Below the pieces are notes generated by a model that saw nothing but the letters and a program-made list of their open reading frames with translations, searched no databases and was not told the origin of the DNA. A stretch of 64,000 nucleotides of DNA from Peribacillus sp. FSL P2-0133 (GTDB lineage Bacteria > Bacillota > Bacilli > Bacillales > DSM-1321): assembly GCF_037975445.1 (NCBI RefSeq), contig NZ_CP150254.1, positions 618,001-682,000 of the forward strand, read 5' to 3'. This document shows, one piece after another, positions 7,905 to 16,323 of this stretch (position 1 is its first letter; every line of letters starts with the position of its first letter). A program made the translations under genes and the position numbers.

Positions 7905-9157
7905 TTGCATCCTTCTTGGTCATCGAGAAGCAGGATGTCCACAAAATCTCCAGTTTGGAAACCACGGGTCCCCCCAGGTAAGACGGTCAGTGAATTGGCA
8001 CCTGCCAAGCTTGTTGTAATATTGGATTTATCCACACCACTAGGAATTACCTTCAACTGGCCGGATTCGTAAAATAATCGGGTCCGAAGCAGACGTGAGA
8101 ATGGATTGGGTTTTAAGAAGTCTTCTGCCAATTGTGCCGTCTCTTTTCGTAAATGCGGATGTTCCGAAAACAGCATGGTGCGGATGATCGGTCTTGCAAA
8201 TAGTTCAAAGCCGACATAACTGGCGGATGGATTGCCGGATAAACCGAATAAAAATTTGTTATTATATACGGCTACGGTCGTCACGCTGCCGGGGCGCATG
8301 GCCACTTTGTTGAATAAGACATCAGCGCCAATTTTTTGATAAATATCCGGGAGAAGATCAAAATCACCGACAGAAACTCCTCCTGTCGTAATGAGCAGAT
8401 CCACTTCCTCCAAGGCAGTTGAAATGGCCTCGTAGCTTAATTCGAATTCGTCCTTAAGCTTTCCGTAGAAACGGACTTCTCCTCCGGCCCTCCGAATTTG
8501 GGCGGAGATGGCATGTGAATTGCTGTTGCGAATTTTGCCGGGCTGCAACGGTTCATTAACATCAAGAAGTTCAGACCCGGTAGCGAATAATCCGACGACA
8601 GGCTTAGTGGCAACTGGCACTTCGGCATAACCGAATGTTGCGAGCAAGCCGATGATCCCTGGATTGATCGCTGTTCCTTTTTTCACAAGAACATCGCCTT
8701 TCTTTGCATCCTCACCTTGAAAAGAAACGTTTTCGCCTTCCTTAAGCGAGCGTTTAAATGATATGTACTTCTTTCCGTCCTTCTCGAATTCCTTCGTAAG
8801 CTCGAGCATGATTACGGCATCACACTCAGCTGGCATCTGAGCTCCAGTCATGATCCTTGCCACTTGATTTTTTTGAACAGGAATATTTGATACCATACCC
8901 GCAGCCAACTCTTCAATCACTTCGAACTCGAGAGGGTTATTTATGGAACCTTCGGCCGTATCCTTGGACCTAAGGGCGAATCCATCATATGGCGAGCGGT
9001 CAAAATGCGGAACATCATTTGTAGCTACAATATCTTGAGCCAAAAAACGGTCATGGCTTTCCTCGAGGGGGATCAGTTCCATATGTCCTGTTAATTTATG
9101 CTTCATCACTTTTTCCACTGCTTCTGCAATACTGATGGGCGTTCTTCTTTCTACCAT
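7892..9157 (-). CDS. moeA: MoeA, molybdopterin molybdotransferase
   Basis: Inserts molybdate into adenylylated molybdopterin, the final step of molybdenum cofactor synthesis (421 aa). Visible landmarks are DRSPYDGFA at 53-61, the MoCF-binding domain with TTGGVSVGDFD, and the LSGNPSASYVGFE segment. The C-terminal beta-barrel domain follows. GGAG lies eight bases before the ATG. First gene of a three-gene unit with mobB and DUF2164; no other cofactor genes are nearby, so this is a split moa/moe/mob set. Confidence 0.93.
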   Translation of the reverse strand: MVERRTPISIAEAVEKVMKHKLTGHMELIPLEESHDRFLAQDIVATNDVPHFDRSPYDGFALRSKDTAEGSINNPLEFEVIEELAAGMVSNIPVQKNQVARIMTGAQMPAECDAVIMLELTKEFEKDGKKYISFKRSLKEGENVSFQGEDAKKGDVLVKKGTAINPGIIGLLATFGYAEVPVATKPVVGLFATGSELLDVNEPLQPGKIRNSNSHAISAQIRRAGGEVRFYGKLKDEFELSYEAISTALEEVDLLITTGGVSVGDFDLLPDIYQKIGADVLFNKVAMRPGSVTTVAVYNNKFLFGLSGNPSASYVGFELFARPIIRTMLFSEHPHLRKETAQLAEDFLKPNPFSRLLRTRLFYESGQLKVIPSGVDKSNITTSLAGANSLTVLPGGTRGFQTGDFVDILLLDDQEGCKWPW

Positions 9158-9218
9158 GCTTACAACTCCTGTCGGTTTTCAATTTCTATATCCAATGTAG
9201 CAGAATTTTTTAAAAAAT

Positions 9219-9249
9219 GAAAAAAATCCTCACCGGTATGGGAGGATTT
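9219..9249 (-). terminator. Terminator of yfkK
   Basis: On the minus strand AAATCCTC pairs with GAGGATTT and runs into T7. It lies a few bases after the yfkK stop. Confidence 0.8.
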
Positions 9250-9254
9250 GAATG

Positions 9255-9479
9255 TTACTTATTACGCAGTCTTCCAAGTTCTTCAGCGATAGCTTCCATT
9301 TCACGGACACTGAAATTCGTTTTCTTCATCACCATTATATAAATATCGTGCAGTTCTTCGTACATCTCGATATCAAAATGGGTCGATTTGATTGCACCGA
9401 AGTTCATCACCTTTAATTTATCCTTGATTGCTTCGATCATAAACTCGACACTTTCGGCTGTGTTTTGCGTTAAATCCAT
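9255..9479 (-). CDS. yfkK: YfkK, DUF1128 family protein
   Basis: A 74-residue soluble helical protein closely resembling B. subtilis YfkK (DUF1128): VEFMIEAIKDKLKVMN, then MYEELHDIYIMVMKK and a C-terminal MEAIAEELGRLR. Function unknown. Start placed at ATG 9479 (MDLTQN...) because GAGGGA precedes it closely; an in-frame ATG at 9488 lies within the ribosome binding site. Its position beside yfkH and yfkM homologues is conserved with B. subtilis. Confidence 0.85.
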   Translation of the reverse strand: MDLTQNTAESVEFMIEAIKDKLKVMNFGAIKSTHFDIEMYEELHDIYIMVMKKTNFSVREMEAIAEELGRLRNK

Positions 9480-9600
9480 TTCCCTCATCCTTTCATACGT
9501 TCCTAAATTATTTTCATCTTTGCATGATTACCTCTAGAAGTCAATGAATATTCGGGTGGAAAACGAAGCTTGATTCCCGATTCACTTGGTCATCTCCCGC

Positions 9601-9626
9601 GTTTTAAAGTGAGAGAGTTTGGGAAA
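9601..9626 (+). promoter_or_regulatory. Candidate sigma-B promoter
   Basis: GTTTTA (9601-9606), a 14-base spacer and GGGAAA (9621-9626) resemble the sigma-B consensus. The B. subtilis yfkHIJ unit is a sigma-B target, which fits the downstream genes. A separate TATAAT is at 9655-9660. Confidence 0.4.
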
Positions 9627-9655
9627 AGATAGGAAAAAACTTTTTTAAACATTGT

Positions 9656-9678
9656 ATAATGGAGGTAGCTACCATTAT
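9656..9678. promoter_or_regulatory. Operator-like palindrome over a TATAAT box
   Basis: ATAATGG (9656-9662) and CCATTAT (9672-9678) form an inverted repeat that overlaps the TATAAT at 9655-9660 and the expected start site. A repressor bound here would block that promoter. Confidence 0.45.
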
Positions 9679-9710
9679 CCATCACTAATATATGAAGAGG
9701 AGGAGAATAT

Positions 9711-10103
9711 ATGAGCAACATTCGAGAAGAATATAAGTGTGCCAAGAAAAGCAAATTTATGCAATCGGTCTTTATTGGGGCGTTGGCTGGGGCAGCGATA
9801 AGCCTTTTTGATAAGGATACGCGTAATTCTGTATTGGAAAACAGTAAAAGCTGCATGGGTAATATGAAAGAATTCATGAAGAATCCCAATGGGGTGCTTA
9901 AACAAGTAAGTGAAACATCATCTAAGGTCCGTTCCACTGTTGAAAAAATTTCCGATGATGTATCCTTCATTTCCCAAAAGGTGGAGGAAATGAAAGACAT
10001 TCCTTCGCAAGTTGCCCAAGTGGTGATGGAGACGAAGGAAGTTTTTGCTGCAGAGGAAGAAGAGCCAACTTCAAGTCACCATGAACGGATTTCCTTAAAT
10101 TAG
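9711..10103 (+). CDS. YtxH-like small stress protein
   Basis: A 130-residue protein with one short hydrophobic segment (about residues 18-34, SVFIGALAGAAISLF) followed by DKDTRNSV and a long amphipathic helical tail. This is the arrangement of YtxH-domain proteins, which are membrane-tethered general stress proteins of unknown mechanism. GAGGAGGAG lies seven bases upstream of the ATG. Seventeen bases separate it from the BrkB-type gene, so the two form an operon. By position it may correspond to B. subtilis yfkI, but I cannot confirm this from sequence. Confidence 0.7.
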   Translation: MSNIREEYKCAKKSKFMQSVFIGALAGAAISLFDKDTRNSVLENSKSCMGNMKEFMKNPNGVLKQVSETSSKVRSTVEKISDDVSFISQKVEEMKDIPSQVAQVVMETKEVFAAEEEEPTSSHHERISLN

Positions 10104-10119
10104 AAAATGGGGTGGAGGT

Positions 10120-10959
10120 ATGGCCAATAAAAAAGAATGGCTGAAAGGCTCATTCTTTAAGACATTCATAAAACGGTTACATGTGGATGATGTGTCGGGG
10201 CTTGCCGCACAGCTGTCTTATTTCTTTTTACTTTCCCTGTTCCCGTTACTTATTTTTTTATTCACTTTATTGGCCTATCTGCCATTTTCCCAAGAAGATA
10301 TATTGAATACCATCCGTACATATGCGCCTGACGATTCGATGAAAATCATTGAGGCTAACCTATCTGAAGTGATGGAAGCGAACGGGACTTTATTGTCGTT
10401 TGGTGTCATTGGAACGATATGGTCGGCCTCGAATGGGATGAATGCAATCATTAAAGCATTTAACCATGCATATGGTGTAAAAGAAAGTCGAACTTTCTTT
10501 ATTTCCCGGGGAATGTCGATTCTTCTTACTTTAGCGATGATTTTTGTTTTTATTGTCGTTTTATTGCTGCCGGTATTCGGAAAACAGATCGGAGTGTTTT
10601 TATTTGCCGAAATTGGACAATCCGATGAGTTTCTTACGATTTGGAACCAACTTCGCTGGGTGATCAGTACGCTTGTATTTTTAATTGTGTTCACCATCCT
10701 TTATTGGATTGCGCCCAACATAAAGCTGAAATGCATAACCGTAATGCCTGGTGCTATCTTTGCAACGGCAGGATGGAGTCTCGCTTCCTTTTTGTTTTCT
10801 TTTTATGTGGATAACTTCGCAAATTATTCCGCAACATATGGAAGTCTTGGAGGGATAATCGTATTAATGGTCTGGTTTTATTTATCGGGACTCATCATCA
10901 TACTGGGCGGGGAAATAAATGCGCTCATAAGTGAAAAGGAAAAACCAGAATGTAGATGA
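10120..10959 (+). CDS. yfkH: YfkH, YihY/BrkB family membrane protein
   Basis: A 279-residue membrane protein of the YihY/BrkB family (older databases call it ribonuclease BN in error). It has a cytoplasmic N-terminus and six predicted membrane segments. The family pattern LAAQLSYFFLLSLFPLLIF is at about residues 28-46 and GSLGGIIVLMVWFYLSG near the C-terminus. Function is not established. GGTGGAGGT sits immediately upstream of the ATG. It forms an operon with the preceding YtxH-like gene and corresponds to yfkH in the conserved yfk neighbourhood. Confidence 0.85.
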   Translation: MANKKEWLKGSFFKTFIKRLHVDDVSGLAAQLSYFFLLSLFPLLIFLFTLLAYLPFSQEDILNTIRTYAPDDSMKIIEANLSEVMEANGTLLSFGVIGTIWSASNGMNAIIKAFNHAYGVKESRTFFISRGMSILLTLAMIFVFIVVLLLPVFGKQIGVFLFAEIGQSDEFLTIWNQLRWVISTLVFLIVFTILYWIAPNIKLKCITVMPGAIFATAGWSLASFLFSFYVDNFANYSATYGSLGGIIVLMVWFYLSGLIIILGGEINALISEKEKPECR

Positions 10960-11045
10960 GCTTCCTGGAGTTTCCGTAATAGCGGACTATCATGCTGCGG
11001 ATACTATTCAAGAACTAACAACTTTTGAAGAGGAGGAGTTCTTTC

Positions 11046-11144
11046 ATGAGTAAAAAGGATGGAAGCACAAAGCAAAAAGGAAAAAATAAAGGTTCGAACC
11101 ATAAAACATCAGGTTCTGCAAACGGTAAGAACGGATATCACTAA
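11046..11144 (+). CDS. 32-codon lysine/glycine/asparagine-rich peptide
   Basis: ATG to TAA, 32 codons: a strongly basic, low-complexity peptide (MSKKDGSTKQKGKNKGSN...) with no hydrophobic residues to speak of. GAGGAGGAG lies about eight bases upstream and a strong terminator follows at once, so it is a complete small transcription unit rather than chance. Composition recalls small spore-core or nucleic-acid-associated peptides of bacilli, but I recognise no family. Confidence 0.6.
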   Translation: MSKKDGSTKQKGKNKGSNHKTSGSANGKNGYH

Positions 11145-11148
11145 TTGA

Positions 11149-11193
11149 AAAAAGCATAAAAAAGGGAGCCCTCGAGGGCTCCTTTTTTTATGC
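11149..11193. terminator. Bidirectional terminator
   Basis: A long inverted repeat centred on CTCGAG (GGGAGCCC...GGGCTCC) is flanked by A6 and T7. It separates the 32-codon gene from the converging metal ATPase. Confidence 0.9.
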
Positions 11194-13113
11194 TTAGTTT
11201 CTCAAAAGTCTTAAGCTGTTCAGTATAACGAGAATTGTGCTTCCTTCATGGCCAATCACGCCATATGGGAGGTCTAGAAATTGAAGGAAATTGGATGCGA
11301 TCAGGATCATGATGACCGAAATTGAAAAGATGACGTTTTGTTTTATGATCCGATTCATTTTCTTGGATAATTTGACTGCTTCCGCAATGCGCGGCAGATC
11401 ATTCTTCATCAGAACAACATCTGCTGTCTCCAGGGCAACATCCGTGCCTTCACCCATTGCAATTCCAACAGATGCTGTTGCTAGTGCAGGTGCATCATTT
11501 ATGCCATCCCCAACCATTGCTACAGTGCCAAAATGTTCTTTCAGCTTTTTCACTTCAGTCACTTTGGTTTCAGGTAGGCATTCGGCAATATATGCATCAA
11601 TATGGCTCTCCGAAGCAATCGCTTTAGCCGTTTTTTCCCCATCTCCTGTAAGCATGACGGTATGGATGCCCTCATTTTTCAAGGCTTCGATGGCTGTTAC
11701 GGTTTCTTCACGCACGACATCTTTCAAAGTGAGTATGCCTGCAATTCCTTGATCATCTTTTGCATAAACGATTGTCTTACCTTGTTCAGCCAATGTCAGT
11801 GCAATGCCATTTTGGAATCGTTCTGCTTCACTGCGACCGACGAAATCAGCTTTTCCGACTTGCCAAAGCACGCCATTGATATAGGCTTGAACCCCATTAC
11901 CTGAGATATCTTCCATGTTATTTGGTTTAATGATATCCTTTTGCAATTTTGATTTGGCATAACGTACGATCGATGTTGCCAAAGGGTGATTCGAATAATT
12001 TTCAACAGATGCAATATGAAATAAGAAATCATCTTCGTTTAAATCTTCGCGGATAATGACATCCGTTACCTCTGGTTTTCCTTTTGTCAATGTACCGGTT
12101 TTATCTAAAGCAATTGCCTTCAGATTACCTAGATTCTCAAGATGGATGCCTCCTTTAAATAAAATGCCATGACGGGCTCCATTTGAAATGGCAGAAAGTG
12201 TAGCAGGCATGATAGAGGCCACAAGGGCACAAGGAGAAGCGACAACGAGCAGGATCATCGCTCTGTAGAATGTCTCGGTCCAGCTCCACCCCAATAGGAA
12301 ATGGGGTACGAACATCATCAAGGCGACAACAGTCAATACTACTTTTACATAAGTCCCTTCAAACCGTTCAATGAACAGCTGGGAAGGGGACTTTTCACTT
12401 TGTGCGGATTGAACGAGAGTAATTATTTTTTGAAATAATGTTTCACTTGCCGGTTTGGTGATTTCCACGGTAATCGTTCCACGGAGATTAACCGTTCCCG
12501 CAAATACTTCATCATCCAATGATTTACTGACTGGTATGGATTCGCCAGTGATGGCGGCTTCATCGATATTGGTACGGCCGTCCGTGATTTTTCCATCTGA
12601 AGGAACTCTCTCACCTGGTTTCACTAAAATCAAATCCCCGACATGCAGCTGTGAAACGGATACGGTTTCTTCATATCCATTAGTGATGCGCAGTGCTTCT
12701 TCGGGCTGTAAGTCCATTAGTGCCGAAATTTCTTTATGGCTTTTATTCATCGTGTATGTCTCAAGGGCACCGCTTAAAGCGAAGATGAAAATCAATATGG
12801 CGCCTTCCGTCCAATATCCGATGACCGCAGAACCGATTGCCGCAAAAATCATCAGCATCTCAACATTCAATTCCCGGTCAGCAATCGTATCTTCTATGCC
12901 TTCTTTCGCCTTGGCATATCCGCCAATTAAGAAAGAGGCCAAGTATATGACTATGGAAGCAGTTTCCATTCCGTTCTTTGAAAGGGCCCAGCCCAATACT
13001 ATAAGTAAACCGCTGAATAATGCAGCAATAAGTTCTAGATGAGGTTTTGCTTTTTCCAACCAAGTGGTTTTGCATGCAGCCGGTTGGGTTAAATGTTTAG
13101 TATCTGTAGTCAT
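11194..13113 (-). CDS. pfeT: P1B-4 type metal-efflux ATPase (PfeT/ZosA-like)
   Basis: Heavy-metal P-type ATPase of 639 residues. The phosphorylated aspartate is D337 in DKTGTLT. The metal-site motif is SPC near residue 293 (not CPC), TGES lies in the actuator domain, and GDGINDAPAL in the hinge. HEGST in the last helix marks the P1B-4 subclass, which exports Fe2+ (PfeT, formerly ZosA, in B. subtilis), Co2+ or Zn2+. There is no N-terminal CxxC metal-binding domain, as usual for this subclass. The ATG at 13113 has GGAGG eight bases upstream. Two Fur/PerR-like boxes lie ahead of it, matching the PerR and Fur control of pfeT. Confidence 0.85.
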   Translation of the reverse strand: MTTDTKHLTQPAACKTTWLEKAKPHLELIAALFSGLLIVLGWALSKNGMETASIVIYLASFLIGGYAKAKEGIEDTIADRELNVEMLMIFAAIGSAVIGYWTEGAILIFIFALSGALETYTMNKSHKEISALMDLQPEEALRITNGYEETVSVSQLHVGDLILVKPGERVPSDGKITDGRTNIDEAAITGESIPVSKSLDDEVFAGTVNLRGTITVEITKPASETLFQKIITLVQSAQSEKSPSQLFIERFEGTYVKVVLTVVALMMFVPHFLLGWSWTETFYRAMILLVVASPCALVASIMPATLSAISNGARHGILFKGGIHLENLGNLKAIALDKTGTLTKGKPEVTDVIIREDLNEDDFLFHIASVENYSNHPLATSIVRYAKSKLQKDIIKPNNMEDISGNGVQAYINGVLWQVGKADFVGRSEAERFQNGIALTLAEQGKTIVYAKDDQGIAGILTLKDVVREETVTAIEALKNEGIHTVMLTGDGEKTAKAIASESHIDAYIAECLPETKVTEVKKLKEHFGTVAMVGDGINDAPALATASVGIAMGEGTDVALETADVVLMKNDLPRIAEAVKLSKKMNRIIKQNVIFSISVIMILIASNFLQFLDLPYGVIGHEGSTILVILNSLRLLRN

Positions 13114-13150
13114 AAGACTCCCTCCCACATTCTTCTCTATTTTGTGTAAA

Positions 13151-13197
13151 TGATATAGATTATCATTTGTGTTATATCTAATTGAGAAAGATAATCA
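13151..13197 (-). promoter_or_regulatory. Two Fur/PerR-like boxes upstream of the metal ATPase
   Basis: TGATATAGATTATCA (13151-13165) and TGAGAAAGATAATCA (13183-13197) each match most of the 7-1-7 palindrome TGATAATnATTATCA. They sit 38-84 bases upstream of the ATPase start. The rest of 13198-13443 shows no gene. Confidence 0.6.
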
Positions 13198-13443
13198 ACG
13201 TCATTTCTCTGGATAAAATATGAAAGCTGCCACCGTAATTGCGATGACAGCAATGTTTTCAATGGTTTATAAACGTGATGTCCTTTTTGTTATTATTATA
13301 GTACCACATATCCTATTCGGAAATAAAGAAGAATGATTCTAATCTAGTAAAAAATATAAAGTATTTCCTAACTAATATAAAGTCTTTTGATAAATACCGT
13401 TCAAATTGAATAATAAAAGAAGTAGTCCAGATAAAAAACTATA

Positions 13444-14610
13444 CTACATAACTGAAGCAGGCATTTTTTCCTTAAACAAGGCTAATGATATGAAGACAAG
13501 GAAAAGCATGATACTGATCATATAGAAAAAGTTCCCTCCATCGATGTGTTCTATAACCAGGCCTCCAAAGAATGGACCGCCGATGCTGCCGAGACTAAAG
13601 AATATACTGCATAATAAATTCCCAGCAGGTAATAGGTTTCTTGGCAAAAGATCTGCCATATAACTGATTCCCAGCGAGAAAGTCGAACCAACCATCATTC
13701 CGCCAAACATAAAGCAGAGGAATAGGCCAAGAACTGAATAGGAATAAAACCCTGCAAGCGTGAATATGGCAAACCCTGAAATAAGAATCGTCAACAAGGT
13801 CTTTCGCCGTCCAAAACGGTCACTGACCATCCCCAAGGGAATCTGGGTAAGCAGAGTCCCAGCAGAAAATGCCGGAATGATGATGGATACTGCTGTTAAA
13901 TCGATTCCGGAGCGCAGGGCAAATACAGGGAAATTGCTATTCAATGAGGCTTCAAGCACACCAAATGTAAACGGAAGTAAAAAAGCGACCCAGGCTATGC
14001 GGCTTACTTTCGTAAACCTTTTGAGTGTGCCAAGGAATGATGTGCTTTCAGAATCATCCTGTTCAGGAAGCTCATTTCTAATAAGGAAAACAGTGGACCA
14101 AGCCAGAAGGCTAAGTATGGATGTTATGATGAAAGGCAACGACTGATTGATCTCGAGAAGTTTCGTCATCAGCGGGCCAACCATGAAGCCAAGACTGAAG
14201 AAAAGTCCATAAATGGCAAGATTCCTTCCGCGCTTAGCTATTGGTGAAATGGCAGTGATCCATGTCTGTGTAGCAAAGTGAAGTGTATGATCGCCGATAC
14301 CAATGAAGAAACGCAGAACGAACCAAAACCAGAATGATTTCCAGACAGGAAATAAGGCAAGCGATACAATGACCGTTATCCCGCCAAATAATATCAATGG
14401 CTTATAGCCGTATTTACGGAGTGGGGCTTCCATAAAAGGAGAAATCAATAGAATTCCAATATACAGGGAGGCTGCATGAAACCCGTTTAGGGATGAGCTA
14501 ATTCCCTCATTTTCAAAAATGATGGCAATGATCGGCAGAAGCATCCCTTGAGAAAACCCCGATATGCCGACAATTAAGATTAAAACGCTTAAAAGCAATT
14601 TATTATTCAT
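13444..14610 (-). CDS. yfkF: YfkF, MFS efflux-type transporter
   Basis: Major facilitator superfamily protein of 388 residues with twelve membrane helices. Typical landmarks are GFHAASLYIGILLISPFMEAPL (about residues 43-64), RFFIGIGDHTLHF near 100 (motif similar to helix 4 of multidrug transporters) and VSDRFGRRKTLL around 262 (the loop between helices 8 and 9). The substrate cannot be told. Its place next to a ChaA-type antiporter gene matches yfkF-yfkE of B. subtilis. Confidence 0.75.
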   Translation of the reverse strand: MNNKLLLSVLILIVGISGFSQGMLLPIIAIIFENEGISSSLNGFHAASLYIGILLISPFMEAPLRKYGYKPLILFGGITVIVSLALFPVWKSFWFWFVLRFFIGIGDHTLHFATQTWITAISPIAKRGRNLAIYGLFFSLGFMVGPLMTKLLEINQSLPFIITSILSLLAWSTVFLIRNELPEQDDSESTSFLGTLKRFTKVSRIAWVAFLLPFTFGVLEASLNSNFPVFALRSGIDLTAVSIIIPAFSAGTLLTQIPLGMVSDRFGRRKTLLTILISGFAIFTLAGFYSYSVLGLFLCFMFGGMMVGSTFSLGISYMADLLPRNLLPAGNLLCSIFFSLGSIGGPFFGGLVIEHIDGGNFFYMISIMLFLVFISLALFKEKMPASVM

Positions 14611-14802
14611 AAAATCATGTCTCCTAAGAAATGTATACCTTCTTGATGTTACATCTTAGGAAGAGGATTAAGCAATAGAAATTTGGGTAAATATTGTCAA
14701 GAAGAGAGGTGTTGATAAAATTTTCCTTTGTCTTCACCCGAAGATTATGTATGATAGTTTTTGTTACATAAAAAGAACTATAGGATTGTGAGGAGAAGTA
14801 TC

Positions 14803-15858
14803 GTGAATAAAATATTTTTGGGGCTTGTCCTGTTAGGCGTCCCTTTATCTGTCATTGGGTCATTATTGCATTGGCCGAGTGTAATCATGTTCATAGTATA
14901 TTGCTTAACAATCGTGGCGCTGGCAGGCTTCATGGGCCGGGCCACTGAAAGCTTAGCAATCGTTATGGGACCAAGGATTGGCGGTCTCTTGAATGCAACC
15001 TTTGGTAATGCAGTAGAATTGATCATATCCATCTTTTCATTAAAGGCGGGGCTAGTGGGTGTTGTGCTGGCGTCTTTGACTGGTTCCGTTTTAGGAAATT
15101 TATTGTTGGTGGCAGGACTTTCATTCTTTGTCGGAGGGACTAAATACAAACGGCAGAAGTTTAATGTATTCGATGCGAGGCATAATGCCGGACTATTGAT
15201 TTTTGCAGTAATTGTAGCCTTCGTCATACCGGAAATATTCACACAAAACATGGGTGAATCAAGCACGATGTCGTTAAGTGTCGGAATTTCCATTATATTG
15301 ATCTTATTATATCTTGCTGCATTATTCTTTAAATTGGTTACTCACCGCGGGGTATATCAGCATACAGAGAAACTCGAGGAACATGAAGAGGAAGTACCGG
15401 AGTGGAGCAGGAAAAAGGCAATTATAATACTTGCTGCCGCTACATTGGCTGTTGCTTACGTATCGGAAAAACTTGTCCATACGTTTAGCGAGGTGGGGGA
15501 AGCCTTCGGATGGTCAGAGTTATTCATCGGTGTCATTATCGTTGCGATCGTCGGTAACGCGGCAGAGCATGCTTCCGCCGTCATAATGGCCTATAAAAAT
15601 AAAATGGATGTCGCTGTGGAGATTGCCGTTGGTTCCACGCTTCAAGTAGCGATGTTCGTCGCTCCTGTACTCGTATTGATTTCGTTAATGTATCCAACCA
15701 GTATGCCGCTTGTTTTCACAATGCCAGAACTGATATCAATGGTTTCAGCAGTCTTTCTGGTGATCATGATTTCTAATGACGGGGAAACGAACTGGTTTGA
15801 AGGCCTTACCTTATTGGCCGCATACTTCATTATGGGAATTGGATTTTATTTATTATAA
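14803..15858 (+). CDS. yfkE: YfkE (ChaA-like), Ca2+/H+ antiporter
   Basis: Cation/proton antiporter of the CaCA superfamily (351 aa) with about eleven membrane segments. The two inverted alpha repeats are clear: GGLLNATFGNAVELIIS in the N-terminal half and GNAAEHASAVIMAYKNK in the C-terminal half, each with the key acidic residue (E in NAVELI and NAAEHA). Very close to B. subtilis YfkE/ChaA, whose structure showed a Ca2+/H+ exchanger. The GTG at 14803 is preferred because AGGAGAA lies six bases upstream. Confidence 0.9.
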   Translation: MNKIFLGLVLLGVPLSVIGSLLHWPSVIMFIVYCLTIVALAGFMGRATESLAIVMGPRIGGLLNATFGNAVELIISIFSLKAGLVGVVLASLTGSVLGNLLLVAGLSFFVGGTKYKRQKFNVFDARHNAGLLIFAVIVAFVIPEIFTQNMGESSTMSLSVGISIILILLYLAALFFKLVTHRGVYQHTEKLEEHEEEVPEWSRKKAIIILAAATLAVAYVSEKLVHTFSEVGEAFGWSELFIGVIIVAIVGNAAEHASAVIMAYKNKMDVAVEIAVGSTLQVAMFVAPVLVLISLMYPTSMPLVFTMPELISMVSAVFLVIMISNDGETNWFEGLTLLAAYFIMGIGFYLL

Positions 15859-15861
15859 GAA

Positions 15862-15893
15862 TGCAGGCCTTCCGATGTGGGAGGTCTTTCTTT
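15862..15893 (+). terminator. Terminator of yfkE
   Basis: AGGCCTTCC and GGGAGGTCT pair with two G-U pairs, followed by TTCTTT. Confidence 0.6.
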
Positions 15894-15899
15894 AAGTTA

Positions 15900-15945
15900 A
15901 AAAATAAAAATGACTCTGCTCAGGTTAGATTTAGCAGAGTCATTT
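15900..15945 (-). terminator. Minus-strand terminator with no obvious gene in front
   Basis: AAATGACTCTGCT pairs perfectly with AGCAGAGTCATTT (13 bp). On the minus strand it is followed by TTTTTATTTTTT. Confidence 0.75.
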
Positions 15946-16200
15946 CTATATCAGTAAATTACCATTCATAAGTTATTCCAAAATTTTTCATCATGCTTTT
16001 GAAAAAGTTGAGAAAATATTCTAGAGTGTCACACCATCCTTTTACATCAGATTTAAGTATAGGCGAATTCGTTTTCTGTCATCCTTTAAAAGGGTGTCAT
16101 GGAATGTTCGATAAGCATACCTCCTGAAGGTTTAATAGGTATGAACGATTTCGCCTCCTTTTTATAATGTAAAATAAGTATAACTGATTTGAAGAGAAAA
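15946..16200 (-). ncRNA. Candidate short transcript ending at the 15.9-kb terminator
   Basis: On the minus strand this stretch has two strong Shine-Dalgarno-like sequences (AAAAAGGAGG at about 16154-16163 and AGGAGGT at about 16119-16125). Only tiny frames of 3-10 codons follow, ahead of the strong terminator at 15900-15945. No protein of useful length fits. It may be a small regulatory RNA, a toxin-like peptide mRNA or a decayed gene. No family was recognised. Confidence 0.3.
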
Positions 16201-16323
16201 GTAAATATTCTAAATTTTACAAATTCATTACAAAGTTGAAATCGTAATGAAATGTATAGAATGTTGGCTAAAAACAAAATCTATAATCAATATGATTGAA
16301 CCCCTCAAAAGGAGTGCGACAGC

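Noticed and set aside
10976..11006. Sigma-G promoter before the 32-codon gene
   Set aside because: GATACTA resembles a -10 but the -35 candidate does not fit the consensus.
16086..16277. 63-codon minus-strand frame before yfkD
   Set aside because: No ribosome binding site, and the hydrophobic composition follows from AT-rich sequence.
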